From NCBI RefSeq assembly GCF_014904795.1, contig NZ_JACZFS010000009.1, positions 124,001 through 188,000 on the forward strand: a stretch of DNA of 64,000 bases, written 5' to 3'. This DNA is from Nisaea nitritireducens. Its GTDB lineage: Bacteria > Pseudomonadota > Alphaproteobacteria > Thalassobaculales > Thalassobaculaceae. The notes under the pieces were generated by a model. That model saw nothing but the letters and a program-made list of their open reading frames with translations. It was not told the origin of the DNA and ran no database searches. The translations under genes and the position numbers were made by a program. Below are positions 52,186 through 61,506 of the stretch, piece after piece; position 1 is the stretch's first letter, and every line of letters begins with the position of its first letter.

Positions 52186-53424
52186 TTAAAGAGGCCGACC
52201 TTCCATCGCCATGTTGCTCATGACGCTGGTCTTCAGACCGGCGGCGTCGAGTGCGGCGACGATTTCCAACACGTGATCCGGGTTACGGGTCTCCACCAGC
52301 ACTTCCAGCTCGGCTTGCTTGATCGGTACATCCTGGAACATGCGCTGGTGGTGAACCTCGACGATATTGGCGCCTGAGCGTCCGATCAGCCCGGCCACAC
52401 GGGCGAGGGTGCCCGGCTGATCCCTGATGTCGATCCGCAGGCGCGCAAGGCGGCCGTGACGGGTCAGCCCGCGCAGCAGGACTGTTGCCAGCATACGCTG
52501 GTCTATATTGCCGCCGCAGATCACGCTGGCGACCCGTTTGCCTGCAAAACGCTCCGGTGCCTTGATCATCGCTGCAATTCCGGCCGCGCCGGCACCTTCG
52601 GCAACCAGATTCTGATGCTCTGCGCAGCCATTGACGGCACGCTCGATCTCGATCTCGTCGACCAGAATGATGTCGTCGACCAGCGCGCGGCAGATTTCCG
52701 TGGTCATGGCACCCGGTATTTTCACCGCGATGCCTTCCGCCAGAGTCTCGCCGCCAAATTGTGGAGGCAGGCCACGCAGAGCAGAATACATGGAGGGGAA
52801 CTGCTCAGACTGAACGCCGATTATTTCGATGGCCGGGTTAAACATCTTGGCGGCGATGGCCATGCCGGAAATCAGGCCGCCACCGCCGATCGGGACCACG
52901 AGAGTGTCAATGGCTTCGGCATCCTGCATCAGCTCGAGCCCCGCGGTTCCCTGACCGGCAATGATCATCGGATCGTCATAGGGATGGATCAGGACATATC
53001 CATGCTCTGCGACCAGTTCCTCGACCTTGTCCCGACTCTCGGAGAGCGTATCGCCGAACTGGACCACTTCAGCGCCGTAGTTGCGGGTCTTTTCCACCTT
53101 GGTGAACGGTGTCGCTGCCGGCATGACGATGGTCGAGTGAATGCCGAGAGCCGTCGCATGATAGGCCACGCCCTGCGCATGGTTGCCAGCGGACATGGCG
53201 ATGACACCGCGGGCGCGCTCTTCCGCACTCAGGCTGGACAGCTTCACATAGGCGCCACGCGCCTTGAACGATCCTGTGAGCTGCAGGTTTTCGAGTTTCA
53301 ATGTCAGGTCGATCCCGAGGGCCTGGCCGAGTGCCGGTGCCGGGATGGAGGGCGTTCGAAGGATTTTGCCGCTCAGTTGTTTCTGAGCCTTTTCAATATC
53401 TTCGAATGTAACAGGCAGGGTCAT
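52186..53424 (-). CDS. ilvA: threonine ammonia-lyase with ACT domain
   Basis: A 412-residue PLP enzyme. The PLP-Lys is in TGSFKARGAYVKL (about 50-62), SAGNHAQGVA is near 83, and the phosphate loop VPIGGGGLISGMA is near 180. A C-terminal ACT domain (about 328-410) with IRDQPGTLARVAGLIG binds effectors. It converts threonine to 2-oxobutyrate. With a single ACT module it resembles the TdcB/shorter IlvA type found in many proteobacteria. A paralogue without ACT lies at 29977-30978. Confidence 0.92.
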   Translation of the reverse strand: MTLPVTFEDIEKAQKQLSGKILRTPSIPAPALGQALGIDLTLKLENLQLTGSFKARGAYVKLSSLSAEERARGVIAMSAGNHAQGVAYHATALGIHSTIVMPAATPFTKVEKTRNYGAEVVQFGDTLSESRDKVEELVAEHGYVLIHPYDDPMIIAGQGTAGLELMQDAEAIDTLVVPIGGGGLISGMAIAAKMFNPAIEIIGVQSEQFPSMYSALRGLPPQFGGETLAEGIAVKIPGAMTTEICRALVDDIILVDEIEIERAVNGCAEHQNLVAEGAGAAGIAAMIKAPERFAGKRVASVICGGNIDQRMLATVLLRGLTRHGRLARLRIDIRDQPGTLARVAGLIGRSGANIVEVHHQRMFQDVPIKQAELEVLVETRNPDHVLEIVAALDAAGLKTSVMSNMAMEGRPL

Positions 53425-53623
53425 CTCGATGCTCCAGTAAGATAGGCCGGATTATTGCACGCCGGTCCGGTCACCGGAGGGTGTTCTTTTAACGCTGATT
53501 TGACTCCAAGTGCCCATGAGAGCGTGGTAGGAGTCCAATCATACGGGGAAGGGCGAAGAAACGCCGTTCTTGGAGAGAATTAAGGGACTCACCGGGAACG
53601 CAGTGTTGTTGGAGGGACATCAA

Positions 53624-54226
53624 ATGTCCTGCCTAGGCCGTATTGTCATGCCTGTCGTGTTTTGCCTCGCCATTGCGGGGATGCCGGTGTTATCTGCCGC
53701 AAACGAACTCGATGAACGGCAGAGTTCCTGGTATTTCCTCGGCGCGTCAACAGATCGTTACGGCAATGCCACGGAAAACGGGCTCCGTTTTGTGAACGAG
53801 CCGGAGCGGCGTAGCCTGGACGATTTTCAGACAGGCGAGCGCTATCAGTTTTCCCTCCGTTATACCGATCTGGGTGAGCCGACAGGACAAGTCGGACTTG
53901 GACGTGGACCGGACCCTTACGGGGCGGGGGATGTGTTGTCGATCTATCTCGACCGTTCCTTCGATCTGGGCGACGACTGGTCTGTGCGACCGCATGTAGT
54001 CGCCGGCCTTGGTTTGGCCTATGGCACCGGCCTCGACCGTCAGGAGGAGAGATCGCCATCCTTTGAGTTCGGCTTCGGTGCCTCTTATGAAATGTCGGAT
54101 AGCTGGGATTTCTTCACGGAGTACCGAGCTTTCTACACCCGGACGGCACAACCCGGCCTGAGAGCGGAGGAAGACGATTCCGGTTTCGCCCAGAATTTCA
54201 TGCTCGGCGCGCGACTGCGATTCTGA
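53624..54226 (+). CDS. outer-membrane beta-barrel protein (PagL/OmpW-like size), unknown role
   Basis: A 200-residue secreted protein. A signal peptide (MSCLGRIVMPVVFCLAIAGM, about 1-27) is followed by alternating amphipathic strands with many aromatic residues. It ends ARLRF, a C-terminal Phe typical of Bam substrates. The start at 53624 has GGAGGGA seven bases ahead; a longer frame from 53570 lacks this. A short barrel of this size suggests an eight-stranded protein such as an acyloxyacyl hydrolase, but I cannot confirm the PagL His-Ser pair. It converges with the acylase gene. Confidence 0.75.
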   Translation: MSCLGRIVMPVVFCLAIAGMPVLSAANELDERQSSWYFLGASTDRYGNATENGLRFVNEPERRSLDDFQTGERYQFSLRYTDLGEPTGQVGLGRGPDPYGAGDVLSIYLDRSFDLGDDWSVRPHVVAGLGLAYGTGLDRQEERSPSFEFGFGASYEMSDSWDFFTEYRAFYTRTAQPGLRAEEDDSGFAQNFMLGARLRF

Positions 54227-54232
54227 TCGCCG

Positions 54233-56650
54233 CTATTCAGGACGCAGAGTGAGAGTTTTCGTCCCTTGCCCTTCTGATGCGCCGATCCGGCGATAACGGC
54301 CGTTCGCCCAGGCCTCCGCCTGATCATGATAAAACTCCGAGAACGGGTTGCCCGACTGACCAAGCGACAGGCTGAACAGAGAGGCATCGAGATCCGAGAG
54401 ATCGTAGACCGTCCGGATTCCAGCGCCATGCACATGATAGAAGCTGAAATCGGCCTCGGAGATCCGCACGCTCGGGCTGCCGCGGTTCACGGTGAAGTCG
54501 CCGCCGTCGGTTGCGATCTGGCTGTCCAACAATTTGTCGAGCAGCGGTACACGTGACCAGAGCTGATGCCGGAAACGGGCTTCGTGGGCTTTGCCCCAGC
54601 GCCAGTCTTCAGGATTGGGCCCGAATTTGGCGGTCAGGCGCGCAATTGCTTCCTGCAGGCTCTCGCGAACTGGCGCCGTGCACGGTTCGACCACGTCGGA
54701 GCGAATATCGTCGCACCATTCCGTGGCATCGGTCAGGACGGCTTCGAACATATGCGGATAGACACGCCGGTAGTCACCGATCAGGTACCCAAGCTCGTCA
54801 CCGAAGATCTTGCGATGCAAAAGCGTGGTCCACAGTGTGTAGACCAGCGGCTCGACCCGGTCGCGGCGCATTTCCCCATCCCACCGGCGGAGCCTTTCGA
54901 CCATTTCAAGTTCCAGGTCCGTCAGATTGCCTTGCTTCAGGTTGTCGAGCAGAAGCGCGCGTGTCCGTGGCACATCGGGCGACAGGTTATCCATCTGCAG
55001 GTCGATCTGGGATTGCACCGTGGCGCCGGAGCTGATCGCCAGCAATTGCTCCCGGATGCGCTCCGCCCGGAACGGGACTTCGAACTCCCGGCCGAGGGAA
55101 AGTGTCGGGTCCAGGCGCGGCAGCCGGTCGTTTGCCTGGACCACCATACCGCTTTCAGGATTTTGGATGAGGGGCAGCCGGTCCCGGTCGATCCAGCCGA
55201 TCCAGTCTCCGGCCCCGGTTGCGCCGTCTGCGGGCATGAAACCGTCGCCCATGTTGCGGGCTGGCACGCGGCCGGCAAGGAGCAGGGCGATATTGCCCTC
55301 CCGGTCGGCCAGGGTGACGTTTTGCGGCGGGCTGGAAAAGCCTTCCAGGGCCTCTATCGCTTCATCGACGGAGCGCGCCTGGTTCAGCAGCAGAAAACCT
55401 TCCGCACTATTGTCGCCCGGCGCGAAGGAGGCGGCGCTGAGAGCCAGGACCGTCTTCCGGTTGGTACGTTTGGCGTCGTTCCATATGTCGGAAATCACCG
55501 GGCCGTGCCGGGTCGAGCGGAAGGTTTCGGTGACTTCCCGGTCGCCGATCCGGAAGCGTTCTTCACGGACCTCAAATGCCTGGCTGCCGTCGGGGGTCAG
55601 GTAGCGCGCGGGATCGTTCGGATCGATCTGCTCGATGAAAAGGTCCTGCGTATCAGCGTGGGGAGTGGTGAAGCCCCACGCGATGCTGTCGTTATGCCCG
55701 AGGATCAGAAAGGGAACACCGGGAACCGTTGCGCCTGCCAACGCGGTGTCCGGGGTCTCGATCCTGGCGAGATACCAAAGATTGGGATTGGTGAGCCTGA
55801 GGTGAGGGTCGCTGGCGAGCAGCGGTTTGCCGCTTTCGGTCCTGCTGCCGGCAAGCGCCCAGGCATTCGATGCGCCGCCCGGAGCAAGCTGGGCGGGCAG
55901 AGCCGCGGCAAACCGTATTGCCGCGGCAAGGTCTGCTGGAGAAAGAAGGCCCTGTTGCACCGGCGCCATGTCCGGTTTCCGCCCGTCCGGTTCCTGATAC
56001 AGGAAAGCGATCTGGGCCGGACTCAGGCCCGCCTCGATCATCCGCAGCCGTTCCAGTTCGGACGACCAGTTGGTGCCGAGCCGGAAGCCCATGAGCTGTT
56101 GCCATACCAGGCTGTCCGCCGGCTTCCACGGCTCCGGCTCGTGGAACAAAACAACGAATTCCGGCGGCAGTGCGCCCTCGCGGGTCGTCAGGTAAGAATT
56201 GACGCCGTCCGCATAGCGCTCAAGCGCCAGTTTCATCTCCGGTGATGCCTGACGAAAGGCTGCTTCGGCCCGACGATAGAGCCCGAGACCGCGCGTCAGG
56301 CGGTCGAAGGCCAGCACGCTCTGCCCCGCCGAGGCTGACAGATTGCCGACGATTTCCGCGATCCGTCCGGCACCGATCCGGCGCATGGATTCCATTTGCC
56401 AGAGCCGGTCCTGGGCATGGACATAACCAAGGGCGAAATAAGCGTCGCCATCCGAGCCTGCCTTGATCAGCGGCACACCGGCGTCGTCCCGGGCAACTGT
56501 CACGGGGGCGGTTAGCCCTGCCAGGGTGACGTCTCCCTCGATCTGGGGCACTGAGCCGCTCAGCCAGACGAGCAAGGCTGCACAGCCGAAATTGAAGCCC
56601 ACAAAGACAAAGAGAAGGCCGAGCGCAAGACGTTTACCCCATCTTAGCAT
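54233..56650 (-). CDS. penicillin acylase family protein (Ntn hydrolase)
   Basis: An 805-residue precursor. An N-terminal hydrophobic segment (about 9-33) acts as signal or anchor. A propeptide-alpha chain leads to the autocatalytic cleavage site before Ser261 in PGGASNAWALAGSRTES. This becomes the N-terminal nucleophile of the beta chain; family members show the same SNxWA motif. Known substrates include penicillin G, glutaryl-cephalosporin and N-acyl-homoserine lactones. The usual beta chain Asn-Arg residues appear intact in places, but the substrate is not fixed. It acts in the periplasm. Confidence 0.9.
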   Translation of the reverse strand: MLRWGKRLALGLLFVFVGFNFGCAALLVWLSGSVPQIEGDVTLAGLTAPVTVARDDAGVPLIKAGSDGDAYFALGYVHAQDRLWQMESMRRIGAGRIAEIVGNLSASAGQSVLAFDRLTRGLGLYRRAEAAFRQASPEMKLALERYADGVNSYLTTREGALPPEFVVLFHEPEPWKPADSLVWQQLMGFRLGTNWSSELERLRMIEAGLSPAQIAFLYQEPDGRKPDMAPVQQGLLSPADLAAAIRFAAALPAQLAPGGASNAWALAGSRTESGKPLLASDPHLRLTNPNLWYLARIETPDTALAGATVPGVPFLILGHNDSIAWGFTTPHADTQDLFIEQIDPNDPARYLTPDGSQAFEVREERFRIGDREVTETFRSTRHGPVISDIWNDAKRTNRKTVLALSAASFAPGDNSAEGFLLLNQARSVDEAIEALEGFSSPPQNVTLADREGNIALLLAGRVPARNMGDGFMPADGATGAGDWIGWIDRDRLPLIQNPESGMVVQANDRLPRLDPTLSLGREFEVPFRAERIREQLLAISSGATVQSQIDLQMDNLSPDVPRTRALLLDNLKQGNLTDLELEMVERLRRWDGEMRRDRVEPLVYTLWTTLLHRKIFGDELGYLIGDYRRVYPHMFEAVLTDATEWCDDIRSDVVEPCTAPVRESLQEAIARLTAKFGPNPEDWRWGKAHEARFRHQLWSRVPLLDKLLDSQIATDGGDFTVNRGSPSVRISEADFSFYHVHGAGIRTVYDLSDLDASLFSLSLGQSGNPFSEFYHDQAEAWANGRYRRIGASEGQGTKTLTLRPE

Positions 56651-56686
56651 CGGCCTTCTCCCTATCGATTACGCTATTACGCGGTA

Positions 56687-58216
56687 TCAGGTCTTGTTGA
56701 AGATGATGGTCTTCTTTTTCGTGAAGTGTTCCAGCATGGCTTCCAGCGTGGCCTCCTTGCCGATGCCGGACTGCTTGACGCCGCCATAGGAAAGACCCGG
56801 CTGCACCACCAGGTTCTGGTTCACCTGCACGAAGCCGGCTTGCAGCTTCTCGGTGAAGTTGAGCGCGGCTTTCAGGTCGTTGGTCCAGACCGTGGCGGCG
56901 AGGCCATAATCGCTGTCATTGGCGGCAGCGAGCACTTCTTCCTCGTCGGTCCATTTGATGACGCAGGTCACCGGGCCGAAGATTTCCTCGCGGGCCAGCT
57001 TGCTGTCGTTCGTCATGCCGAGGAATACGACAGGCTGGACGAACAGGCCGTCCTTGAATTTCTCGTCCGTTGGCATGGCGGAGCATTCGATGGCTTCCGC
57101 TCCGGCCTCGCCCTTACCATGATCGATATAGGACTTCACCTTGGCGAACTGCTCCGGCGAGATGATAGTGCCGATATCGGTTTTCTCGTCCAGCGGGTCG
57201 CCCATTACCATGGCGTCGACCTGCTCGCGCAGCTTGGCGACGAATTCGTCATGCACGTCGGCATGGACGAACATACGGCTGGCGGCTGTGCAGCTCTGGC
57301 CCTGACGAGTGAAGCGCATGCCGGTGACGGCACCACCGATTGCCTTGTCGATGTCGGCGTCCTTCATGACGATCATCGGACTCTTGCCGCCAAGTTCCAG
57401 TGTTACCGGGATCAGCTTGTCGGCAGCCGTCTTGTAGACGATCTTGCCGGTCTCGACGGAACCGGTGAAGGTGATCTTGCCGACCTTCGGATGGGCAACC
57501 AGCGGGGCGCCGCATTCCGGGCCGTAACCGGACAGCATGTTGAAGCAGCCGGCAGGCAGCACGGAGGCCAGGATCTGGCAGACGCGCAGGACAGTCAGCG
57601 GCGCTTCCTCGGCGGATTTCACCACCACGGTGTTGCCGGCGACCAGTGCCGGGGCGATCTTCAGTGCCATCAGCAGCAGCGGGACGTTCCACGGAATGAT
57701 CGCGCCGACGACACCGACCGGCTCGCGCACGGTGATGGTCAGCATGTCCGGATGGTGCGGAACGGTCTCGCCCTTCAGCTCAGACGCGAGGCCGGCATGG
57801 AACAGGAAGGCGTCGGCCAGGATCGAGGCCTCGACACGGCTTTCGGTGCGCAGTGCCTTACCGGTTTCAAGAGCGATCAGGCGGCCAAGCTCCTCGACAT
57901 GGTCCATCAGGACTTCGCCGCATTTATGGATCAGCGCGCCACGGTCGCGGGCCCGCATCTTGCCCCATTCCTTCTGCGCGGCGGCTGCATCTTCCACCGC
58001 TGCGTTCACGTCGGCCTCGTCGCCCTCGGCGCCATAGCCGATGACGGTGCCGGTGGCCGGATCAATGACCTCGAAGCTGTTGCCGGAGGAGGCCGGGACC
58101 AGTTTGCCGCCGATCAGGTGGCGGCCGGAAAGCGCCTTCGCCAGAGCGTAAGGATCGGTGTTCGGGGTGAGGGCCGGCTCGCTCGAGAAGTCGAGTTCCG
58201 TGCGCATCAGATTCAT
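56687..58216 (-). CDS. aldehyde dehydrogenase family protein
   Basis: A 509-residue NAD(P)-dependent dehydrogenase. The catalytic Cys309 is in RQGQSCTAASR and the general-base Glu274 is in LELGGKSP. FTGSVETGK (about 250-258) is the nucleotide-binding turn, and IIPWNVPLLLMALKIAPAL is typical. It oxidises an aldehyde to the acid. Its start overlaps the CoA-transferase gene by 4 bases, so the two enzymes may act in sequence on the same acid. The substrate is not identified. Confidence 0.93.
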   Translation of the reverse strand: MNLMRTELDFSSEPALTPNTDPYALAKALSGRHLIGGKLVPASSGNSFEVIDPATGTVIGYGAEGDEADVNAAVEDAAAAQKEWGKMRARDRGALIHKCGEVLMDHVEELGRLIALETGKALRTESRVEASILADAFLFHAGLASELKGETVPHHPDMLTITVREPVGVVGAIIPWNVPLLLMALKIAPALVAGNTVVVKSAEEAPLTVLRVCQILASVLPAGCFNMLSGYGPECGAPLVAHPKVGKITFTGSVETGKIVYKTAADKLIPVTLELGGKSPMIVMKDADIDKAIGGAVTGMRFTRQGQSCTAASRMFVHADVHDEFVAKLREQVDAMVMGDPLDEKTDIGTIISPEQFAKVKSYIDHGKGEAGAEAIECSAMPTDEKFKDGLFVQPVVFLGMTNDSKLAREEIFGPVTCVIKWTDEEEVLAAANDSDYGLAATVWTNDLKAALNFTEKLQAGFVQVNQNLVVQPGLSYGGVKQSGIGKEATLEAMLEHFTKKKTIIFNKT

Positions 58217-59367
58217 AGTCCAAGCTCCTTGAGAATACGGTCGCGGTCCTGGTCGAGGTTCGGTGACGGAACGCGTGTCTTGGGGTCGTCGAAAGCAGTC
58301 AGTTTGATCGGGTTGCCGACGACTTTCATCGCGCCGGTGACCGGATCGTCGACATCCACGATCATGTTGCGGGCAGCGGCCTGCGGATGCTCCGCCGCCT
58401 GGCCGACATCGTTGATTGGCCCGTTCGGCACGCCGGCTTCATCCAGAATGCCGCCCCAATGGGCAGTCGTGTTTGTTTTCAGGATCGCCTCGATTTCGAC
58501 CTTCAGATAGGCCTGATGCTGGGCCCGGAGATCGTTCGTCAGATAGCGGTCGTCTGTCTTCCAGCCGGGCTTGCCGAGGCCGTCGGCCATCTTGTGGAAC
58601 AGGGAATCGTTGCCGGCGGCGATGATGATGTAGCCGTCCAGGGTCTCGAACGCTTCGAAGGGTGTGATCGAGGGATGGCGGGCGCCGAGCGGACCTGGCG
58701 CGGAGCCGGTGACGAAATACCGCATGATGGCGTTTTCCAGCAGGGCGAGCTGGCAGTCGAACATGGAGATGTCGACCTTGGTTGCCTCGCCGGTGCTGGA
58801 CCGGTGGACGAGGGCGGACATGGCGCCGATCGCGGCATAGAGGCCGGAGCCGATATCGCCGATAGAGGTGCCGATCCGGGTCGGCGGCGCACCCTCATGG
58901 CCGGTGATGCTCATGATGCCGCCCATACCCTGCACGACCATGTCATAGGCCGGTCGGTACATGTCCGGGCCGGAATGGCCGAAGCCGGAGGCGGAGACAT
59001 AGATCAGCTTCGGGAACTTCTCGTGCAGCCGCTCCCAGCCGAAGCCGAGCTTCTCCATGGTGCCGGGCCGGAAGTTCTCGACGATGATGTCGGCCTTCTC
59101 CAGCAGCTTGTCGAGGATCGCCTTGTCGCCTTCGTCCTTCAGGTTCAGCGCAATGCTTTCCTTGCCCCGGTTGACGGACTGGAAATAGGCCGACTTGCCG
59201 TTGATGAACGGCCCGTAATGCCGCGCGTCGTCGCCGGTTTCAGGCGTTTCCACCTTGATCACCCGGGCGCCGAGTTCCGCCATCATCATGGTGCAATAGG
59301 GCCCCGCGAGAATCCGCGAGAGATCCACTACCGTCACCCCGGAAAGGGGGCCTCCTGACGCTGCCAT
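58213..59367 (-). CDS. CaiB/BaiF-family CoA-transferase
   Basis: A 384-residue family III CoA-transferase. N-terminal VVDLSRILAGPYCTMMMAELGA (about 12-33 in pieces) and RGKESIALNLKDE (about 68-80) are family motifs. The catalytic Asp is probably in IGDIGSGLYAAI (about 167-178). These enzymes transfer CoA between organic acids such as oxalate, carnitine and succinate. It precedes the aldehyde dehydrogenase with a 4-base overlap. The acid substrate is not known. Confidence 0.92.
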   Translation of the reverse strand: MAASGGPLSGVTVVDLSRILAGPYCTMMMAELGARVIKVETPETGDDARHYGPFINGKSAYFQSVNRGKESIALNLKDEGDKAILDKLLEKADIIVENFRPGTMEKLGFGWERLHEKFPKLIYVSASGFGHSGPDMYRPAYDMVVQGMGGIMSITGHEGAPPTRIGTSIGDIGSGLYAAIGAMSALVHRSSTGEATKVDISMFDCQLALLENAIMRYFVTGSAPGPLGARHPSITPFEAFETLDGYIIIAAGNDSLFHKMADGLGKPGWKTDDRYLTNDLRAQHQAYLKVEIEAILKTNTTAHWGGILDEAGVPNGPINDVGQAAEHPQAAARNMIVDVDDPVTGAMKVVGNPIKLTAFDDPKTRVPSPNLDQDRDRILKELGL

Positions 59368-59459
59368 GCGCTGTGTCCTTTATGAATTAACTCAGAGATC
59401 TGGAGGCGAATTAGTAAGGGATTGAAAAGGTCACGGCAAGCCGGGCTCCGGCAAGAATG

Positions 59460-59930
59460 CTATCCCCAATAACGACCGGTCGCTCCCACGATGATGGTCA
59501 CCCACCCCAAGCCAAGATTGGTCGCGACAATCACCCGGATCCGGTTCAGCCTTGCTCCCGCCGTTGGGAAGTCTTCCGCATCGACTGCGCGGCGGAACTT
59601 GAGCCATTCGGCGAAATAGAGATGGCCGAACAGGCCCATCATGACGAAACCGGTCAGGTTCATGATGTGGATATGGATGCCGGCACCGGCGAAGCCTCCG
59701 AATTCCATGAAGATCATCCAGTAGCCACTGGCAAGTAACAGAACAATCTGGGTGGTTACGAAGCTGAAGAAGCGGGCGAAAACCGCGCGCCAGAGGCGCA
59801 GCCGGTCCGGCGCGTGCTCCAGTGTGCCCATGGAGGGGCGGAGGCAGTTATAGGCGAAGAACATGCCGCCGACCCAGATCACCGCCGAGACGATGTGGAT
59901 GGCGAGGGCGATAATCATTGTGTAGGGCAT
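59460..59930 (-). CDS. CopD-like four-helix membrane protein
   Basis: A 156-residue membrane protein with four hydrophobic segments. The first segment ALAIHIVSAVIWVGGMFFAY (about 7-26) is typical of the CopD domain and its HxxxxxxWVGG motif. Another His pair lies in HIHIMNLTG. It may bind heme or copper. It is alone, with no CopC. Function is not predictable beyond the family. Confidence 0.75.
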   Translation of the reverse strand: MPYTMIIALAIHIVSAVIWVGGMFFAYNCLRPSMGTLEHAPDRLRLWRAVFARFFSFVTTQIVLLLASGYWMIFMEFGGFAGAGIHIHIMNLTGFVMMGLFGHLYFAEWLKFRRAVDAEDFPTAGARLNRIRVIVATNLGLGWVTIIVGATGRYWG

Positions 59931-59966
59931 ATCTCTCTCCTGCTCTCTCTCGTGGAGAGCCTTGGG

Positions 59967-60440
59967 TCAGGGTGTTTCGCGCTGATAGAGGATGAAAGGC
60001 GTCTTGGTGGCGATCCGATCATAGGCTGAGCGGCCGCGATAGTTGAATTCCTGGGTCAGCCATCGGACCATCGACCAGCCCTTGTCCTGGGCCATCGCGT
60101 CCATTGCCTTGAACAAAGCCTCGAACACGCCTTGGCCGCGCGCGTCCGGATCGACGAACAGATCGTCGAGGAAACCGCATTCGGCGCCGGAAAGCGGGCG
60201 CGGCATGGCGCGGATATGGGCGAGGCCAATCGCCTTGCCGTTTGCGTCCTCGGCGATCAGGCAGGTCAGCACATGGGCCGGATCGTTAAGCCAGCCCCAG
60301 ACCGTGTCCGCGATTTCATCTGTCATCGGCACCTTGTAGAAAGCCGCATAGCCGTCATAGAGCCGGCGCCAGTCCGTCTTGTGCCGTTCCGCCACGGGAA
60401 CCACGCGGGGTGTGTCGCGTTCCACTGTCAGGTCTCCCAA
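59967..60440 (-). CDS. GNAT-family N-acetyltransferase
   Basis: A 157-residue acetyltransferase. The beta4-alpha3 acetyl-CoA pyrophosphate-binding loop is DPDARGQGVFEALF (about 92-105), matching RxxGxG. FLDDLFVDPD precedes it and KTPFILYQR ends the protein. It acetylates an unknown amine or protein. It is divergent from the hydrolase gene downstream on the plus strand. Confidence 0.85.
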   Translation of the reverse strand: MGDLTVERDTPRVVPVAERHKTDWRRLYDGYAAFYKVPMTDEIADTVWGWLNDPAHVLTCLIAEDANGKAIGLAHIRAMPRPLSGAECGFLDDLFVDPDARGQGVFEALFKAMDAMAQDKGWSMVRWLTQEFNYRGRSAYDRIATKTPFILYQRETP

Positions 60441-60522
60441 TACAATAATTTGCGGACCTTATCAGTATCGCCGGCACGGGCAAGTGGGCTGCGTACTTGA
60501 CGCATCACTGCCCGGAGGGAAT

Positions 60523-61506
60523 ATGTCGGCAGGGACAGAACGGCATCGTAGCGATACGGGGACAGGACGGAGCATGAGACCAGATCAGGGCAGTTTTCCC
60601 TTCACCGACGACCATGGCACCGTCTGGCTTGCTTTTACGGACTGGGGCAACCGGTCGCTGCAGCGGACCATGATCTGCGCCCACGGGCTCACCCGCCAGG
60701 GCCGGGATTTTGACGCTCTTGCCCGGGTGGTTGGCAAGGATATCCGTTGCATCGAGACGGATGTCGCCGGGCGCGGGCGCAGTGGCTGGCTGAACAATAA
60801 GGACGGCTATAATTTCGAGACTTATCTGCGCCATGCGGACGCATTGCTGGACTATCGCGGTTTGCAGGAGGTCGAGTGGCTCGGGACCTCGATGGGCGGC
60901 ATCATCGGAATGCTGCTGGCCTCTCGTGAGGGAACGCCGATCAAGCGGCTGATCCTGAATGATGTGGGACCGTTCATCCCGAAGGCGGCACTGGAGCGGA
61001 TCGGAACATATGTCGCCGATCCACCGGTCTTCCAGAATTTGAACGAGGCCGGGGCCTATCTGCGCGAGACACTGGCGGATTTCGGCGATCTTTCAGATGC
61101 GGACTGGTCGGAAATGACCCAGCACAGCGTCCTCCGGGAGCCGGACGGTACATACAAGATGCATTACGATCCGGCGATCGGGGCCGCGTTCGAGGGGCCA
61201 ATTGATGATGTCGATCTCTGGGCGGTCTACGACATGATCAAATGCCCGACCCTTGTGCTTCGGGGTGCCAATTCCGACTTGTTGCCTCGTGACGTCGCCG
61301 AGGAAATGACGGAGCGGGGCCCAAAGGCGGATCTGATCGAGTTCGAGGGCTGCGGCCACGCGCCGGCGCTGATGAACGAGGCCCAGATCGGCGCCGTGCA
61401 TGAATGGCTCATGCAGTTCGAGCCGGTCGAGGAAGAGGAAGACGAGGATATGGCTGCCAACGCGCCTGTTAACGACGCCGACGGGACGCAGAGTGACGCT
61501 TCCTGA
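60523..61506 (+). CDS. alpha/beta hydrolase
   Basis: A 327-residue hydrolase. The nucleophile elbow is LGTSMGGIIGMLLAS (about 114-128), and the N-terminal oxyanion region has MICAHGLTRQGRDF. The acid residue is likely in LRGANSDLL and the His is in GCGHAPALM. The start at 60523 has GGAGGGA two bases ahead of an AT-rich gap. An acidic tail (EPVEEEEDEDMAANAPVN, about 298-315) is unusual. It overlaps the next hydrolase gene by 14 bases. Substrate is unknown. Confidence 0.88.
   Translation: MSAGTERHRSDTGTGRSMRPDQGSFPFTDDHGTVWLAFTDWGNRSLQRTMICAHGLTRQGRDFDALARVVGKDIRCIETDVAGRGRSGWLNNKDGYNFETYLRHADALLDYRGLQEVEWLGTSMGGIIGMLLASREGTPIKRLILNDVGPFIPKAALERIGTYVADPPVFQNLNEAGAYLRETLADFGDLSDADWSEMTQHSVLREPDGTYKMHYDPAIGAAFEGPIDDVDLWAVYDMIKCPTLVLRGANSDLLPRDVAEEMTERGPKADLIEFEGCGHAPALMNEAQIGAVHEWLMQFEPVEEEEDEDMAANAPVNDADGTQSDAS

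Noticed and set aside
54566-56245. Long plus-strand frame opposite the penicillin acylase
   Set aside because: The minus-strand gene has a full family architecture with the nucleophile motif; the opposite frame has none.
56726-58510. Long plus-strand frame opposite the aldehyde dehydrogenase
   Set aside because: No family motif, and it runs across two real minus-strand genes.
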